From contig NW_006763142.1 in the NCBI RefSeq assembly GCF_000264905.1, positions 794,597 to 858,596 of the forward strand: a stretch of DNA of 64,000 nt, read 5' to 3'. Positions 39,507 to 50,758 of the stretch are shown piece after piece (position 1 is the first letter of the stretch; the number at the start of each line of letters is the position of its first letter). A program made the translations under genes and the position numbers. This stretch comes from Stereum hirsutum FP-91666 SS1. Taxonomy: Eukaryota; Basidiomycota; Agaricomycetes; Russulales; Stereaceae. The notes under the pieces are model-generated. The model saw only the letters and a program-made list of their open reading frames with translations. It was not told the origin of the DNA and searched no databases.

Positions 39507-39909
39507 GGAAGTGAATAGTGGTCAAGCCTATCGTGTCATCGTGTTTTGTAGCTTCATGTCTTCTATCCAATCCTCCTCTCATGACTACCTCCAAGCCATA
39601 TGCCTGCGCTAATTGCTATTCCAGGCCGATGTTACTGCCTATGAATGTGAAGTATGGTAGTCCCTATGTATGATATCAGCGCACGGTAGGAATAAGGAGC
39701 ACAGTGCTTGTGGCTCCCATTAAGAAGAGCCTAACAGATGTAATTTTGGAGCAACGAATACATCCACCCTCAAAGGGGGCCCGTCTACCCCAAGAAATGA
39801 TAGAATAGTCGTCTCGTATGGAACGATGGAGAGTGGTCGCTGGTGGAAAATAAAGAAGAGGAAAGAAAAGAAAAGAAGTCAAAATAAAGGGGCTACACAT
39901 CATACCGCA
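39507..39909. other. Intergenic region downstream of the F-box gene
   Basis: No gene is supported. The part next to the tRNA is A-rich on the plus strand, which provides T-runs for Pol III termination on the minus strand. Confidence 0.5.
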
Positions 39910-39982
39910 CTCCCTGGCGGGGAGTCGAACCCCGCTCTCGCGCGTGACAGGCGCGTGTACTAATCCGATATACTACCAGGGA
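39910..39982 (-). tRNA. tRNA-Asp (GTC), second copy
   Basis: The 73 bases are identical to the tRNA-Asp at 13065-13137 and on the same strand; the flanks differ. Anticodon loop CTGTCAC, no intron. It lies 111 bp upstream of the divergent Mtr4 gene. Confidence 0.95.
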
Positions 39983-40093
39983 TTACAATTTGGTGAAAAA
40001 CTAGTATATAGACAGTTATTGCGTGACTTGAACGTCTGTCTCTTAGCTACAACCGTTAACGATCTTCCCTCGACGCGCTCATCTCTGTCTACC

Positions 40094-43000
40094 ATGAGCG
40101 GAAACGACCTCTTTTCTTTCCTCGACGAAGAAGACAACGATGACGAGCAGAACATCGTCGAAACCGAAGATGCTGCTCCCCCCAATTCACCCCCTTCCGC
40201 TGGACCAAGCGCAATGGACGTAGACGGCGCCACATCCACCTCTCCTTCCTCCAAAAAGCGTAAAGCCAACGCTTCACCGACTTCTCCTGCCTTTCCACCC
40301 ACAAATGGCTCCACGAATAACGATAATGGGATGCATGAGGTCGCTATGGACGAGGAAGAAGATGCTGGTCCTTCGTCGTTGAAGAAACCTCGGATAGCGG
40401 AGCCGAGTCCGGTGCCGTTTGTTCAGCCGGTGGTGGTGGATGAGTTTGAGACCGAGGCGAAGAGGGAGGTGGCGGCTAGTGCTGGGTTGACTGGATCGAC
40501 GGAGGCGGCAGGGTCGAGATTGGAGTTGAAGCATCAGGTATGTTTTACTCATGCTCAATTCACTTCTCGTTCTAGAGGGTGTCAGTGCAATTGGCTCGCC
40601 ACTACTAGGATGGCACATGTTCATTGCTCTGAGGACGACGGGTTTTCTCTCGTGATATCTTGTGGTTATGCCAGACTATTGTGTCTCTTGAGAATAACCT
40701 AGAGGTGAAGTTTTGACAAGTGTGGCGCCCGAGGATAATGAGTGGCGCATTGAGGCATCCCATATTTTGGTTGGCGTGGTGGATGAAAACCCACTGGTCC
40801 ACAGACTCGTACATCTTGATAGATTTCCAAATGCATTTCATATCCTTTCTCTCCACAACCTTCCTCAAAGCCAAGTACGCGTTGCTCATCTCTTATATGT
40901 ACAGGTGCGACATCAAGTCGCCGTCCCACCAGGCTACAATTACATCCCAATCTCACAACACGTCCCACCCGCCAAACCCGCTCGCGAATACAAATTCACC
41001 CTCGACCCCTTCCAACAAGTTTCCGTCTACGCCATCCAACGAAACGAGAGCGTTCTTGTATCCGCACATACCTCGGCCGGTAAGACCGTGGTAGCAGAGT
41101 ATGCAATCGCTCAGGCTTTGGCGAATAAGCAGCGGGTCATCTACACGAGTCCTATCAAGGTACGTTCTTCTCACCGTGAAGTACGGTGTGTCGTGTATGG
41201 CATGGTTGTGTGGTTGTGGCACTTTGGGTACGAGCGATACTCATGCTGACGGCAGGCTCTAAGTAATCAAAAATACCGAGAGATGGAGGCGGAGTTTGGC
41301 GATGTTGGACTTATGACTGGAGATGTCACTCGGAATCCGACAGCTTCGTGTTTGGTGATGACAACCGAGGTATTTCGTTCACTTTATCAAATCTGCGAAT
41401 TTTCACTCAATACTTCATTTGCCTAGATTTTGCGTTCAATGCTTTACCGTGGTTCCGAAATCATGCGTGAAGTTGCCTGGGTCATATTCGACGAGATCCA
41501 CTACATGCGCGACAAAGAACGTGGTGTCGTCTGGGAAGAGACCATTATCCTGCTTCCACACACCGTCCGCTACGTCTTCCTGTCCGCCACGATCCCGAAC
41601 GCAATGCAGTTCTGCGAGTGGATCTGCAAGTCACACGAGCAGCCTTGTCACGTCGTGTATACCGACTTCCGTCCTACGCCACTGCAGCATTATCTCTTCC
41701 CGGCCGGTGGCGAAGGGATCTATCTGGTGCTGGATGAAAAGGGCGAGTTTAGGGAGGATATGTTCACGAAGGCGATGGGCATGCTTCAGGCGAGTAAGGG
41801 CGAGGATCCGGCAGACTCGAAAAGTGGCGCCGGACGGAAGGGCAAGTCAAAGAAGGGCGGAGACAAGAAAGGTATGTGCTTCATTGACTCCTTTAGCCCT
41901 CAGATCGTCAACTAAGCAATACACTTGAAAGGCCCCTCGGACATTTCCAAAATCATTCGCATGATCATGCTCAAGAACTACAACCCTGTCATCGTCTTCG
42001 CCTTCAGCAAACGCGAATGCGAAGCCCTCGCCCTCCAACTCTCCAAGTTCGAATTCAACTCCGCAGACGAACAGCTCACTGTCTCCAAAATCTTCGAAAA
42101 CGCGATAGCATCGCTCTCCCCGGATGACCGGACCCTCCCACAGATCGCGAACATCCTCCCGCTCCTCAAGCGTGGCATCGGCATCCATCACGGCGGGCTG
42201 CTCCCCATCCTCAAAGAAGTCATCGAAATTCTCTTCCAAGAAGGTCTCATCAAAACCCTCTTCGCTACCGAGACGTTCTCCATCGGTCTGAACATGCCGG
42301 CCAAGACCGTCGTCTTCACCGCAGCGAGGAAGTTTGACGGGAGAGAGTTCAGGGATCTTTCTAGTGGTGAGTATATTCAGATGTCTGGGCGAGCGGGAAG
42401 GAGAGGGTTGGATGATAGGGGAGTTGTGATCATGATGTGCGATGAGAAGTTGGAGCCTCCAGCGGCGAAGAATATGATCAAGGGAGAGGCGGACAGATTG
42501 GATTCGGCATTCCATTTGGGGTATAATATGGTGTTGAATTTGATGAAGATCGAGGTCATCAGCCCGGAGTATATGCTTGAGAGGTGTTTTTTCCAGTTTC
42601 AGAGCAGCGCCGGCGTGCCGATGCTCGAGGATGGTAAGCACTTTTGCCTTCCCTTCTTCTTTGGCGGGATGCAGACTACGACACTAACTGTGATTTTATG
42701 ATGATATGATGATGTAGAGTTGAAGAAGGAGGAAGAAAAGAAGTCGAGCATGGTCATTCAGGACGAGGATCGCGTTGCAGAGTACTACGAGTTCCGACAA
42801 CAGCTCGAGCAGATGAACGCAGACTTCCGAGATGTCATCACACACCCGAACTACAGCCTCCCCTTCCTCCAACCCGGCCGACTCGTCAAAGTCAAGCACA
42901 AAGAGCTCGACTTTGGATGGGGTGTAATTCTCAACTATTCAAAGCGGCTGCCTGGCAAGGTTCGTATCCTTCCTATGCACTCGTTGGGACCCTGTAGCAT

Positions 43001-44407
43001 GACTGACTGGCGTTCCCCTCCTCCTCAATAACAACAGAACCGGCCAATGCCCAAAGCAGAGGAACTCCCACCACACGAACAATACATCCTCGACGTTCTC
43101 CTTAATTGCGTCAAAGGCTCCGTCGTCCCCAAAGACCGCAACAACATGACGGCCACGCCCGGCGGCATCCAGCCATGGACTCCCGGCTGCGGACTGAAAT
43201 CCGAACCGCTCGTCGTTCCCGTGCTATTGTCGACGATCGAGGGTATCAGCCATTTGAGGATATTCTTGCCGAAGGACTTGAGGAATCTACAGTCGAGGGA
43301 GACGGTGTGGAAGAGCGTGCAGGAGGTGCATAGGAGGTGTCCGGATGGGATCGCGTTGTTGGATCCGATCGAGAATATGGGCATTACAGACGATAAGTTC
43401 AAGGCACTTGTCAAGGTTCGTTCCTCCGTACCCTCTTTCCTCCGTACCCTCTTTCCGAGTCTGGTCAAATTGCGCATCTGATCTCGGTGATGGTCTTCAG
43501 AAAATCCAAACAATGGAACAAAAGATGTTCGCCTCCCCTCTCCACAAAGATCCCCGACTCCCCGAACTCTACTCGCAATACACACTAAAAAAGGAGTCCC
43601 AAGAACGTGCCCGCGCGCTGAAGAAGCGTATTCAGGCTACGAACGACGTCCTGCAGATGGAAGAACTCAAGTCACGGAAACGCGTCCTTCGACGTCTGGG
43701 ATTCACTACCGCGGACGATATCGTGGATATGAAGGGCAGGGTGGCTTGTGAGATTAGTACGGGTGACGAGTTGTTGCTAACAGAGTTGATCTTCAACGGG
43801 GCGTTCAATCCGCTTACGCCGGAGCAGTGTGCGGGGTTGTTGAGTTGTTTCGTGTTCACTGAGAAGGTATGCCTTCACACTCATATTCAGCTGTTAGTGT
43901 ACCTCAATACTTATGCGATGTGGTGTGGTGCGTTCGTTGCAGAGCGAGCAGGTGACGAAGTTGAAGGAGGAGCTGGCGGCGCCGTTACGCGTTATGCAGG
44001 AGATAGCACGTCGGATAGCAAAGGTCTCCCGTGAATCGAAGTTGCCACTCGTCGAAGAGGAGTATGTGCAGTCATTCAAGGTCGAGCTCATGGACGCGGT
44101 CGTCCAATGGTGCCGTGGCGCCTCGTTCTCCGACATCTGCAAGGTACGTTCAGAACCTTTCCTCATTTCCCTCTTTATACCTACTTCGTTCCATTTTACT
44201 GACGACGTTTTTACCGCCATATAGCTCACCGACCAGTTCGAAGGCAGTCTCATCCGCGTCTTCCGCAGGTTGCAAGAACTCATCCGCCAGATGTGCTCGG
44301 CGGCCAAAGTCATCGGCAATACCGAGCTGGAGCAAAAGTTCACAAAGGCGTCGGAGATGCTGGAGAGGCCTAATTCGGTCATTTTTTGCTCGTCACTGTA
44401 TCTGTAG
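40094..44407 (+). CDS. mtr4: ATP-dependent RNA helicase Mtr4 (Ski2-like, exosome cofactor)
   Basis: Mtr4 feeds nuclear RNA substrates (rRNA spacers, aberrant RNAs) to the exosome, alone or in the TRAMP complex. The start is ATG at 40094 ([19 protein letters not shown]), followed by an acidic, disordered N-terminal segment. The helicase core shows [20 protein letters not shown], Walker [34 protein letters not shown] box [56 protein letters not shown] and motif [15 protein letters not shown]. The arch/KOW part ([19 protein letters not shown]) and the C-terminal helical domain ending in CSSLYL are present, so the protein looks complete at about 1,080 residues. About nine introns interrupt it. 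The first (40538-40904) is 367 bp, far longer than the others. Confidence 0.96.
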
Positions 44408-45005
44408 GCCGTTGAGCTTCTTGTTTCTCTCCTCCTTTGTATTCTGTTTTTCTGCCAGTTTTAGTCCGTACGCTTATTGGTTTTTGATGGGCAAGTCTGG
44501 TATGCATGATCAGCTCCGTGGAGCTCAATGGCCAGTGCATTGCCTGTAGCGATGCCGCAATATTCCTCGTCCTCAGACAGCGCGAGCTTGGAAAACTAAA
44601 GATGAGCGCAGCGGGAATGTCACTGATTCAATTGTATTCTTCAGCCACATCGCCAAAACTGAGCGTATATGAAGGCAGGATGATTGTCTACGGGTCGTTG
44701 GACGTTTTTCGGGCGTTGTGGTAGGATTCAGAAACATGTACAAATCAACCGTCGATCTTAACCCGAGTTCAACAGAGGGAAAGAAGCCTCATACGGTGCT
44801 TTGTGAAACTACACCACCTCACTGTCGAACTTCACACATCTTCCATCTCATATTATCAAACCTAGACTGCATTGAATGATCATGGGGCATGTTCATACTA
44901 AACATGTGAAAGGCGTGCGATATGCGGGAGGGCGAGTAGGCAGAGAAAAGATACACAGCAAACCGAGCAGAGAAAAACAGAGAAATACACTGAAACGGAA
45001 GTTAT
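44408..45005. other. Convergent 3' flanks of Mtr4 and uL14
   Basis: No supported gene. The short frames here have no coding character. A possible snoRNA was looked for by eye but not found. Confidence 0.45.
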
Positions 45006-45853
45006 TTAGACGACCGTGCCGGCGTTGGAGGCAATACGCGGCCAAAGGTCAGCCTACATCATAAAACAGCAGCACACAATATATAAGCGACGAGCACTTT
45101 GATCACTGAGAAGAAAAGTGACGTACGCATTCTTTTGCGACTGGGCCTGTGATAGCGGATCCCTTCATCTCACCCTTTGGGTTGACGATAACACCAGCGT
45201 TGTCCTGAATGCAGAGACATGTTAAGAGACTTGAACAAAGCGTTACGGGACAAATGAAACTGACTTCGAAGTAGAGGAAGAGACCATCCTTGCGGCGCCA
45301 CGATTTGCGTTGACGAATGACGATGGCGGGCATGGCTAAAAGAATCACAAATCTCCGTTAGCAACATCCTTAATGCCCCAACCACTATTCCCACAATCCT
45401 CTTTCTATAATCTCCTGCCGTCTAGCATCCAGTTCGCCCAACCCACAAAAACCACAGAGAAAGCAAAGAAAAGGGACTCACTCTTCTTCCTGAGCTCAGG
45501 CTTTCCCTTCTTCACTGAAGCAACGACCATATCACCAACACCGGCATCTGGAAGCCTGTTGAGATGGGAGCCGAAACCGAAGGGCTCGATGATGAAAAGC
45601 GACTTGGCGCCACTGTTGTCCGCGCAATTGAGGACGGCACCCGTGGGCAAACCCAGGGTGAGCCTGAATTTGTTACCCGAGGCACCACCACCTAGTAAGG
45701 CCAATCCCATCCCGACCCAAAGAAATTTCAATCCAGCGAGACCACCAGGAATCGACCGACAGGAAGACAGCAAAACAAACGAATAAGCAGTCAGATATAG
45801 ATCCAGACATCGAGAACTTGAAATGAAAGATGCGCACCTCGCTGTGCTGCCAT
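45006..45853 (-). CDS. rpl23: 60S ribosomal protein uL14 (RPL23)
   Basis: This protein is part of the large ribosomal subunit at the intersubunit face. The start ATG at 45853 gives MAAQRG, then after an intron [20 protein letters not shown] and [13 protein letters not shown]. Further exons give [59 protein letters not shown] and [15 protein letters not shown], ending in TAA. The protein is about 140 residues with four introns, typical of a basidiomycete ribosomal gene. The stretch EPFGFGSH, just before NRLPDAG, differs from the yeast and animal sequences known to me; the rest is highly conserved. Confidence 0.95.
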
Positions 45854-46714
45854 TTTGTGTTGTCTTGAGGGTCCTGTAGAATCGCCACCACGACGAAGAG
45901 GTTTCCAGCAGCGCAGGCCTCCGTGGGAACGAGCTGTACAGTTCACCGGCACTCACCGGAATGTGGCGCCGCCCATGTTCGGATCTTCTCGGGTGGCCCA
46001 AGATACTTCAGTTTCTGTCTCTCCTCTTTCGCCCATCGGTTGGCAACGGTGGCTATTTTATGAGGAAGACTCTTGATCCTCTTGCATAAAAAACAGTCTT
46101 TGAGCTTGCAATAATGCCATATGCACTCTCATGCATAACTAGTTCATGTTGCTCACTGCCGGTCTCTCCGCAGCGTTCAATTACTCGAAAGACTATCGTT
46201 GTGAAGCTATTACACGCTCCTGATCATTTCCTTTGTGTTATCTGAGTTCGCCTTGAACTGCACCGAATTAACCTTGATGAATCAAAGCTGGGATCTTTAT
46301 AGTGGCCCAAGCCTGCCCAAGCCCCTATTTCGTTGCCACGGCCGCACATGGCTGGGAGTAGACAGGAAGATTATACTCCCCGCATCGATAACACCGTTGG
46401 GCTTTGCTGCGCTCCTTCCCCGTTCTTTTTCCTTAGATGGCCCTGTTGGGCCACTTTCCATACTTGATATCTGGTCATGAGGAGTGGGCGCCATTCGTCA
46501 ATTGGGGATATAGTTCTTCAACTGATACATGGTGAGGAATGGCGAACAGCAGGTTATGATCACCAAGTGGAGGGTTATGACACGATGATTGAACCTACCA
46601 CGGCTATGTCATTTGCCGGCTTTGACGTTCTGCATATACTGTTCCTGAGGCTGCTAGCGCTAAGTGCACCACCATCTCGCCCAGGCCGATCGCATTTTTC
46701 CCTCGCCCGACGCC
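45854..46714. other. Intergenic region between uL14 and the oxidoreductase (divergent)
   Basis: It carries the promoters of both genes and no supported gene. The section 46270-46660 contains several short frames without support. Confidence 0.5.
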
Positions 46715-46722
46715 TATAAAAG
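46715..46722 (+). promoter_or_regulatory. TATA box of the MDR oxidoreductase gene
   Basis: TATAAAAG lies 106 bp upstream of the ATG at 46828, a typical position for an inducible fungal promoter. Confidence 0.55.
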
Positions 46723-46827
46723 CTTCGCTAACATCTGATCAGAATGAGTTCACATCATCCCAATTGACTGTTCACGAGATTCACCGCGACCTCCCATCCC
46801 CCACTAAGTACCGACTTACATACAACG

Positions 46828-48595
46828 ATGGCACCAGTCACCAACGCTCGCCACATCTTCCGGGAGATACCAGAGGGTAAGTCTCCTCGCCCTTGTCTAT
46901 CATTGAGACCCATGCTAAAGCATAGCTATTTCAGGTGTACCGGTCCCAGGGAAGAACTTAGTTCATGATACGTCCGAGACGATCGACCTGGACAGCGTCC
47001 CCTTGAAAGGTGGTATTCTGGTCAAGACTCTCGTCCTCTCCATTGATCCGTTCCAAAGGAGCCGGCTCCGCGAGGAACACATCAAGGGCTACGTCGTGTG
47101 TATCCTCCTGCGCTCTCTGCCTAATGGATCTGACACGTTTGTCTTGTGCGCGTACAGCCCGCATTCAAGATTGGACAACCGTAAGGGCTCAGTAGGCCTG
47201 GTTTTGCATGACCTTTTACTGACTTTTGATCTTGTCTCAACAAGAATATGGAACATCGGAATTGCGAAGGTTGTTCGCTCCGAACACGCAGACTACAAGG
47301 CCGGAGACTATGTGTACAACTGGGAAGTCCGTGCGTACCGTTCTACTACCGTCTGCCTCCTCACGCCTGTCGCCATTCTTTTTTCGCTGGTCTGATGGAT
47401 TTATTTACAGCCTTCGCCGAGTACGGAGTCTATACTGAGATTCCAACGGGGATGAGGAAGCTTGAGTCGAACGAGGGAATCTCGTGGCCGGCGTGGACGG
47501 GTGTTCTGGGTATGCCTGGACAGACGGCATACATGGGATGGAAGGAGTACGGAAAGCCCAAGAAGGTACGTTCCAACCTCGTTGTTTCCCCTTGTACTTA
47601 CAAGACTGATATTGCAATCTCTTTCGTTGTGGTGTTTCATTTGACAGGGAGACACGGTGTTCGTTACTGCGGCCTCTGGACGTACGTCTTTGTCAAGGCC
47701 GATCTCTCCTTTTTTTGACGTGAACTGACGTTGACCTTGAAATGAGCAGCTGTCGGTAGCGTAGTCGTCCAGCTCGCCAAACTGGAAGGCTGTAAGGTCA
47801 TTGCGTCCGCCGGGAGCGATGCCAAATGTGACGACGTCCGTGCTATGGGCGCAGATGTCGTGTTTAACTACAAGACGGAGAGCACGAAGGAAGTACTGCA
47901 GCGTGAGGGACCTCTTGATATGTGCGCATTTCATGTGGTTTAGTTGTTAGGGAAAGCTGGCTGACTTGTGTTTTGTTGCAGATACTGGGACAACGTCAGT
48001 GTTCTATTATTCGGTTTAGCCCATTCCAATGTGGCCCAAGGGGCAGAATAATCAACTGACCGTCTACGGATACAATTTTCGTATAGGTCGGCGGCGAGAC
48101 GTTGGATGAAGCATTCATTGCGATGAGGGAACATGGTCGTATCATCGTACGCCCCTTTTCAGCCTGATGATACTTCATCTACCTGACTCTTCCTCCAACA
48201 GCAATGTGGGACTATCACTACCTACAACGACCCGAGCGGTAGCGGACCCAATGCCTACGGCCTGAAGGTCAGTCTCACTTTTTTTGTACCCCCTTCATAT
48301 TTCAATATTATCTCTTCATCAATCCGCGCGTTCATCCGATGGCTAACGTCCATTTGCATAGAACTACTCCGCCTTCTTCCAGAAAGAGCTTTCCATGTTC
48401 GGTTTCCTCATCCCCACACTTTACCCCAAGTACGCCGAGAGCTTCTTCGCCGACATGGTCCCGCTCGTGAAAGAGGGTAAGATGTGGCATAAGGAGGACG
48501 TGACGAAGGGGTTGGAGAACGCTTGCCAGGCGTTGGTGGATGTGTTGAGCGGGAAGAACCATGGAAAGAAGGTCATTCTTGTAGCTGAGGATTAA
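46828..48595 (+). CDS. NADP-dependent medium-chain (MDR) oxidoreductase, alkenal/leukotriene-B4-type
   Basis: The start is ATG at 46828 (MAPVTNARHIFREIPEGVPV). The N-terminal GroES-like part includes LVLSIDPFQRSRLREEHIKG and YKAGDYVYNWE. The Rossmann part has KKGDTVFVTAASGPVGSVVVQLAKL, then LDIYWDNVGGETLDEAFIAM and IIQCGTITTYND. The C-terminus includes MFGFLIPTLYPKYAESFFAD and ends KKVILVAED. The AASGxVGS motif and the lack of zinc ligands place it with the zinc-independent 2-alkenal/prostaglandin reductases, which reduce alpha,beta-unsaturated carbonyls with NADPH (family knowledge). In a wood-decay fungus it may detoxify reactive aldehydes or lignin-derived compounds (inference). About nine short introns occur; the length, about 345 residues, is normal. 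A TATA box is present. Confidence 0.9.
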
Positions 48596-49246
48596 TATTG
48601 AGTTGTATGATATGCATTGGGCGGTATATAAAGTGTAATGTGGTTAAGTTAGCTGCGTTTTATCCTGCCAGAGGCGAACTTGCGAGATGGACACGGCTGA
48701 GCAAACAGGAACAAACACAACTCATGTCGGCCGACCGCCGCACCTAACCTTACTCCAGGGTTGAACCACATCCCTCTTGATCATGACCCATGAGGACCCT
48801 GGCCACATTCTGGATGGTCCTCTTCGACAACCACAAGTCTAGTCTCCATATCACGATACTGGCTCTCTCGAACTGAACGTCCTCGGCGCATCTCCACCGC
48901 GGCTGAGTCATCTCGGCGACATCTGCCGTTCAACTTGTCATATTCGTGCTTGTTCTCGTCTTGCATCGGAGGGTGAACGGCGTTGAGAACGTCCCAAAAC
49001 ACGCAGATGCGCTTCGGCAGCTCTGCGGCAGAGGTCTTTACGGCTAGCTGAGCCCTGGGTCCGTGCGTAGCTTACTTACAGGGTTCTGGGTCGTCAGCTT
49101 CCTACGGGTAGCCAACGGGCAGTCACCCTGTGGCGCCTAACCTCGTACGTTACATATAAAGCTGGTTCTCTGCAGGCCGACTATGACTCCGCTTCCTGCC
49201 CCTTCAACTCTCTCAGCTTCTCCTTCGCTCTAGTGCAGTACGACTT
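48596..49246. other. Intergenic region upstream of the serine-rich protein
   Basis: No gene is supported. ACATATAAAGC near 49150 is a possible TATA box for the next gene, about 95 bp before its ATG. Confidence 0.45.
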
Positions 49247-49675
49247 ATGCACTTCCAGACCTCACTCCACCTCATAACTAAAACCAAAATGTCCTCATCT
49301 GGCACACAGTCGGCAACCTCGAGCTCCTCAGAGCTCTCCCTCCACCGCTGCCACTCTAGCTCGTCTTCCCACTCTTCTTACTCATCTAATCGCTCTCAGA
49401 CATCGACGTCGTCTTCTGCCTCTGGACACCACATCAACCTCAACCTCAAACAAAAATTACACTCTTGGTTCCGGTCCACTCCTCGAACCAAAGTGCCCAA
49501 GATCGTCATTCACCCACCGGACGAACACGACGTATTCGTCAAGCCTTCGATACCGAGGCAGGATTGGCGACCTTCTGATGATGAACAGACATTGAGCTTT
49601 GGTGTTCCGGAGCGGGACGGGAGGGGTAGATTGTTTGGGTCTGATGAGGGGGTTTGGTTTCCGAATGGGCTATGA
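49247..49675 (+). CDS. Small serine-rich hypothetical protein
   Basis: The single-exon frame encodes 142 residues from the first ATG (MHFQTSLHLITKTK) or 128 from the second (MSSSGTQS, 49289). The first half is a low-complexity Ser/His/Thr tract. The second half is more ordered in composition: LNLKQKLHSWFRSTPRTKV, PKIVIHPPDEHDVFVKPSI and DEQTLSFGVPERDGRGRLFG. I recognise no domain, signal peptide or membrane segment. A TATA-like motif about 95 bp upstream and the leader context make expression plausible. It is probably a disordered protein with phosphorylation sites (inference). Confidence 0.5.
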   Translation: MHFQTSLHLITKTKMSSSGTQSATSSSSELSLHRCHSSSSSHSSYSSNRSQTSTSSSASGHHINLNLKQKLHSWFRSTPRTKVPKIVIHPPDEHDVFVKPSIPRQDWRPSDDEQTLSFGVPERDGRGRLFGSDEGVWFPNGL

Positions 49676-50758
49676 AGCTGTGCGGAGTCTCTGCCCGTGG
49701 AAGTGGGAGGGTAGGAATCGCTGGGGGAGCGATAGAAGTTGATGTGATCGCTAGTAAGCTTCATTGTTTATGGATGCTTTCTCCGTCCTCCCTATCCATT
49801 ACATCCCCGTTCTTTTGTCCTGTTTCATTCATCCGGTAGAGAGACATGACTGATGGTTGAACCTACCTGCACGTTAACGAGACAGATTTATTCCCTCCAA
49901 CGTCTAGAACACGACCGCACCTTGCGTCATCAAAATGCACTCGCTCTTCAACACAATCATACCCGCCCATCGCGTCACCGCCGCATGCCTCTATAAACAT
50001 CTAGACATAGACACGGGCATCGGCCGCTCTCGCGTTCGCATCTTACATATAAACTCAAAGCTCGACAAATCATCCGCCTCTCCATCTCTTTGACACTTAT
50101 CACAAGCATGAATACAAAACGACGACAGTAACACCAAATACCCACGACTTCATGACCACCAGGGTTACTCCACCCGGGTATCTTAATTCGGCTGTCATTT
50201 ACGCATATCTATCTATCTGGAAGGAGAGGGATTTGGTTACTAGAGTCGAGTTGCGTGGGACGGAAATGATGCTGTACACCGTCTGCATAGGTTTCTCTTT
50301 ACTAGAATTTTTAATTAGATTAGCTTGTATAAAAATACATTGTACTTCTATCTCCACTCATGCCTGCCTCGTCTGCATCTCGACGAGCGTGACTCGAATC
50401 CATGGCATAAACGCGGTGTCACAGCGTGACAGATTGGCTCTTGAGAGGAACACGCGTTGGTTGAGTTGAACGTCGACTCAGTCTCAGACGGCTTGGAAGG
50501 GCGCTGCCCTCGTCCACTTCAGACATCTCTTCTGTACTTCACGACAAACGAACATCAACGATCTGTACGACCCACCCTTGTATCGCTGTATTTTTCTTTG
50601 CAACCTTGTCGTCACACATACCTCGTGCTCCGATACTTGTCTGATTCTGTCTGATTACTATTCTGGGCGGTGTTGAGTCCTGTCCTGTGGCTCAGCTTTA
50701 CCGTCCTGCGAACCTACATACCTTGGCTTTTCCTCCCGTTGCTGCTGGATAAACCGCC
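49676..50758. other. Long upstream region of the myosin gene
   Basis: More than 1 kb without a supported gene; it probably contains a long promoter and leader for myosin. The part 50280-50345 is strongly AT-rich. Confidence 0.45.

Noticed and set aside
40713..40904. Stop-free extension upstream of Mtr4 exon 2 as a coding exon
   Set aside because: It has no in-frame ATG and no conserved Mtr4 sequence, and exon 1 joins cleanly to 40905.
41847..42641. 264-codon minus-strand frame inside Mtr4
   Set aside because: It is fully antisense to conserved helicase motifs and is a codon-bias shadow.
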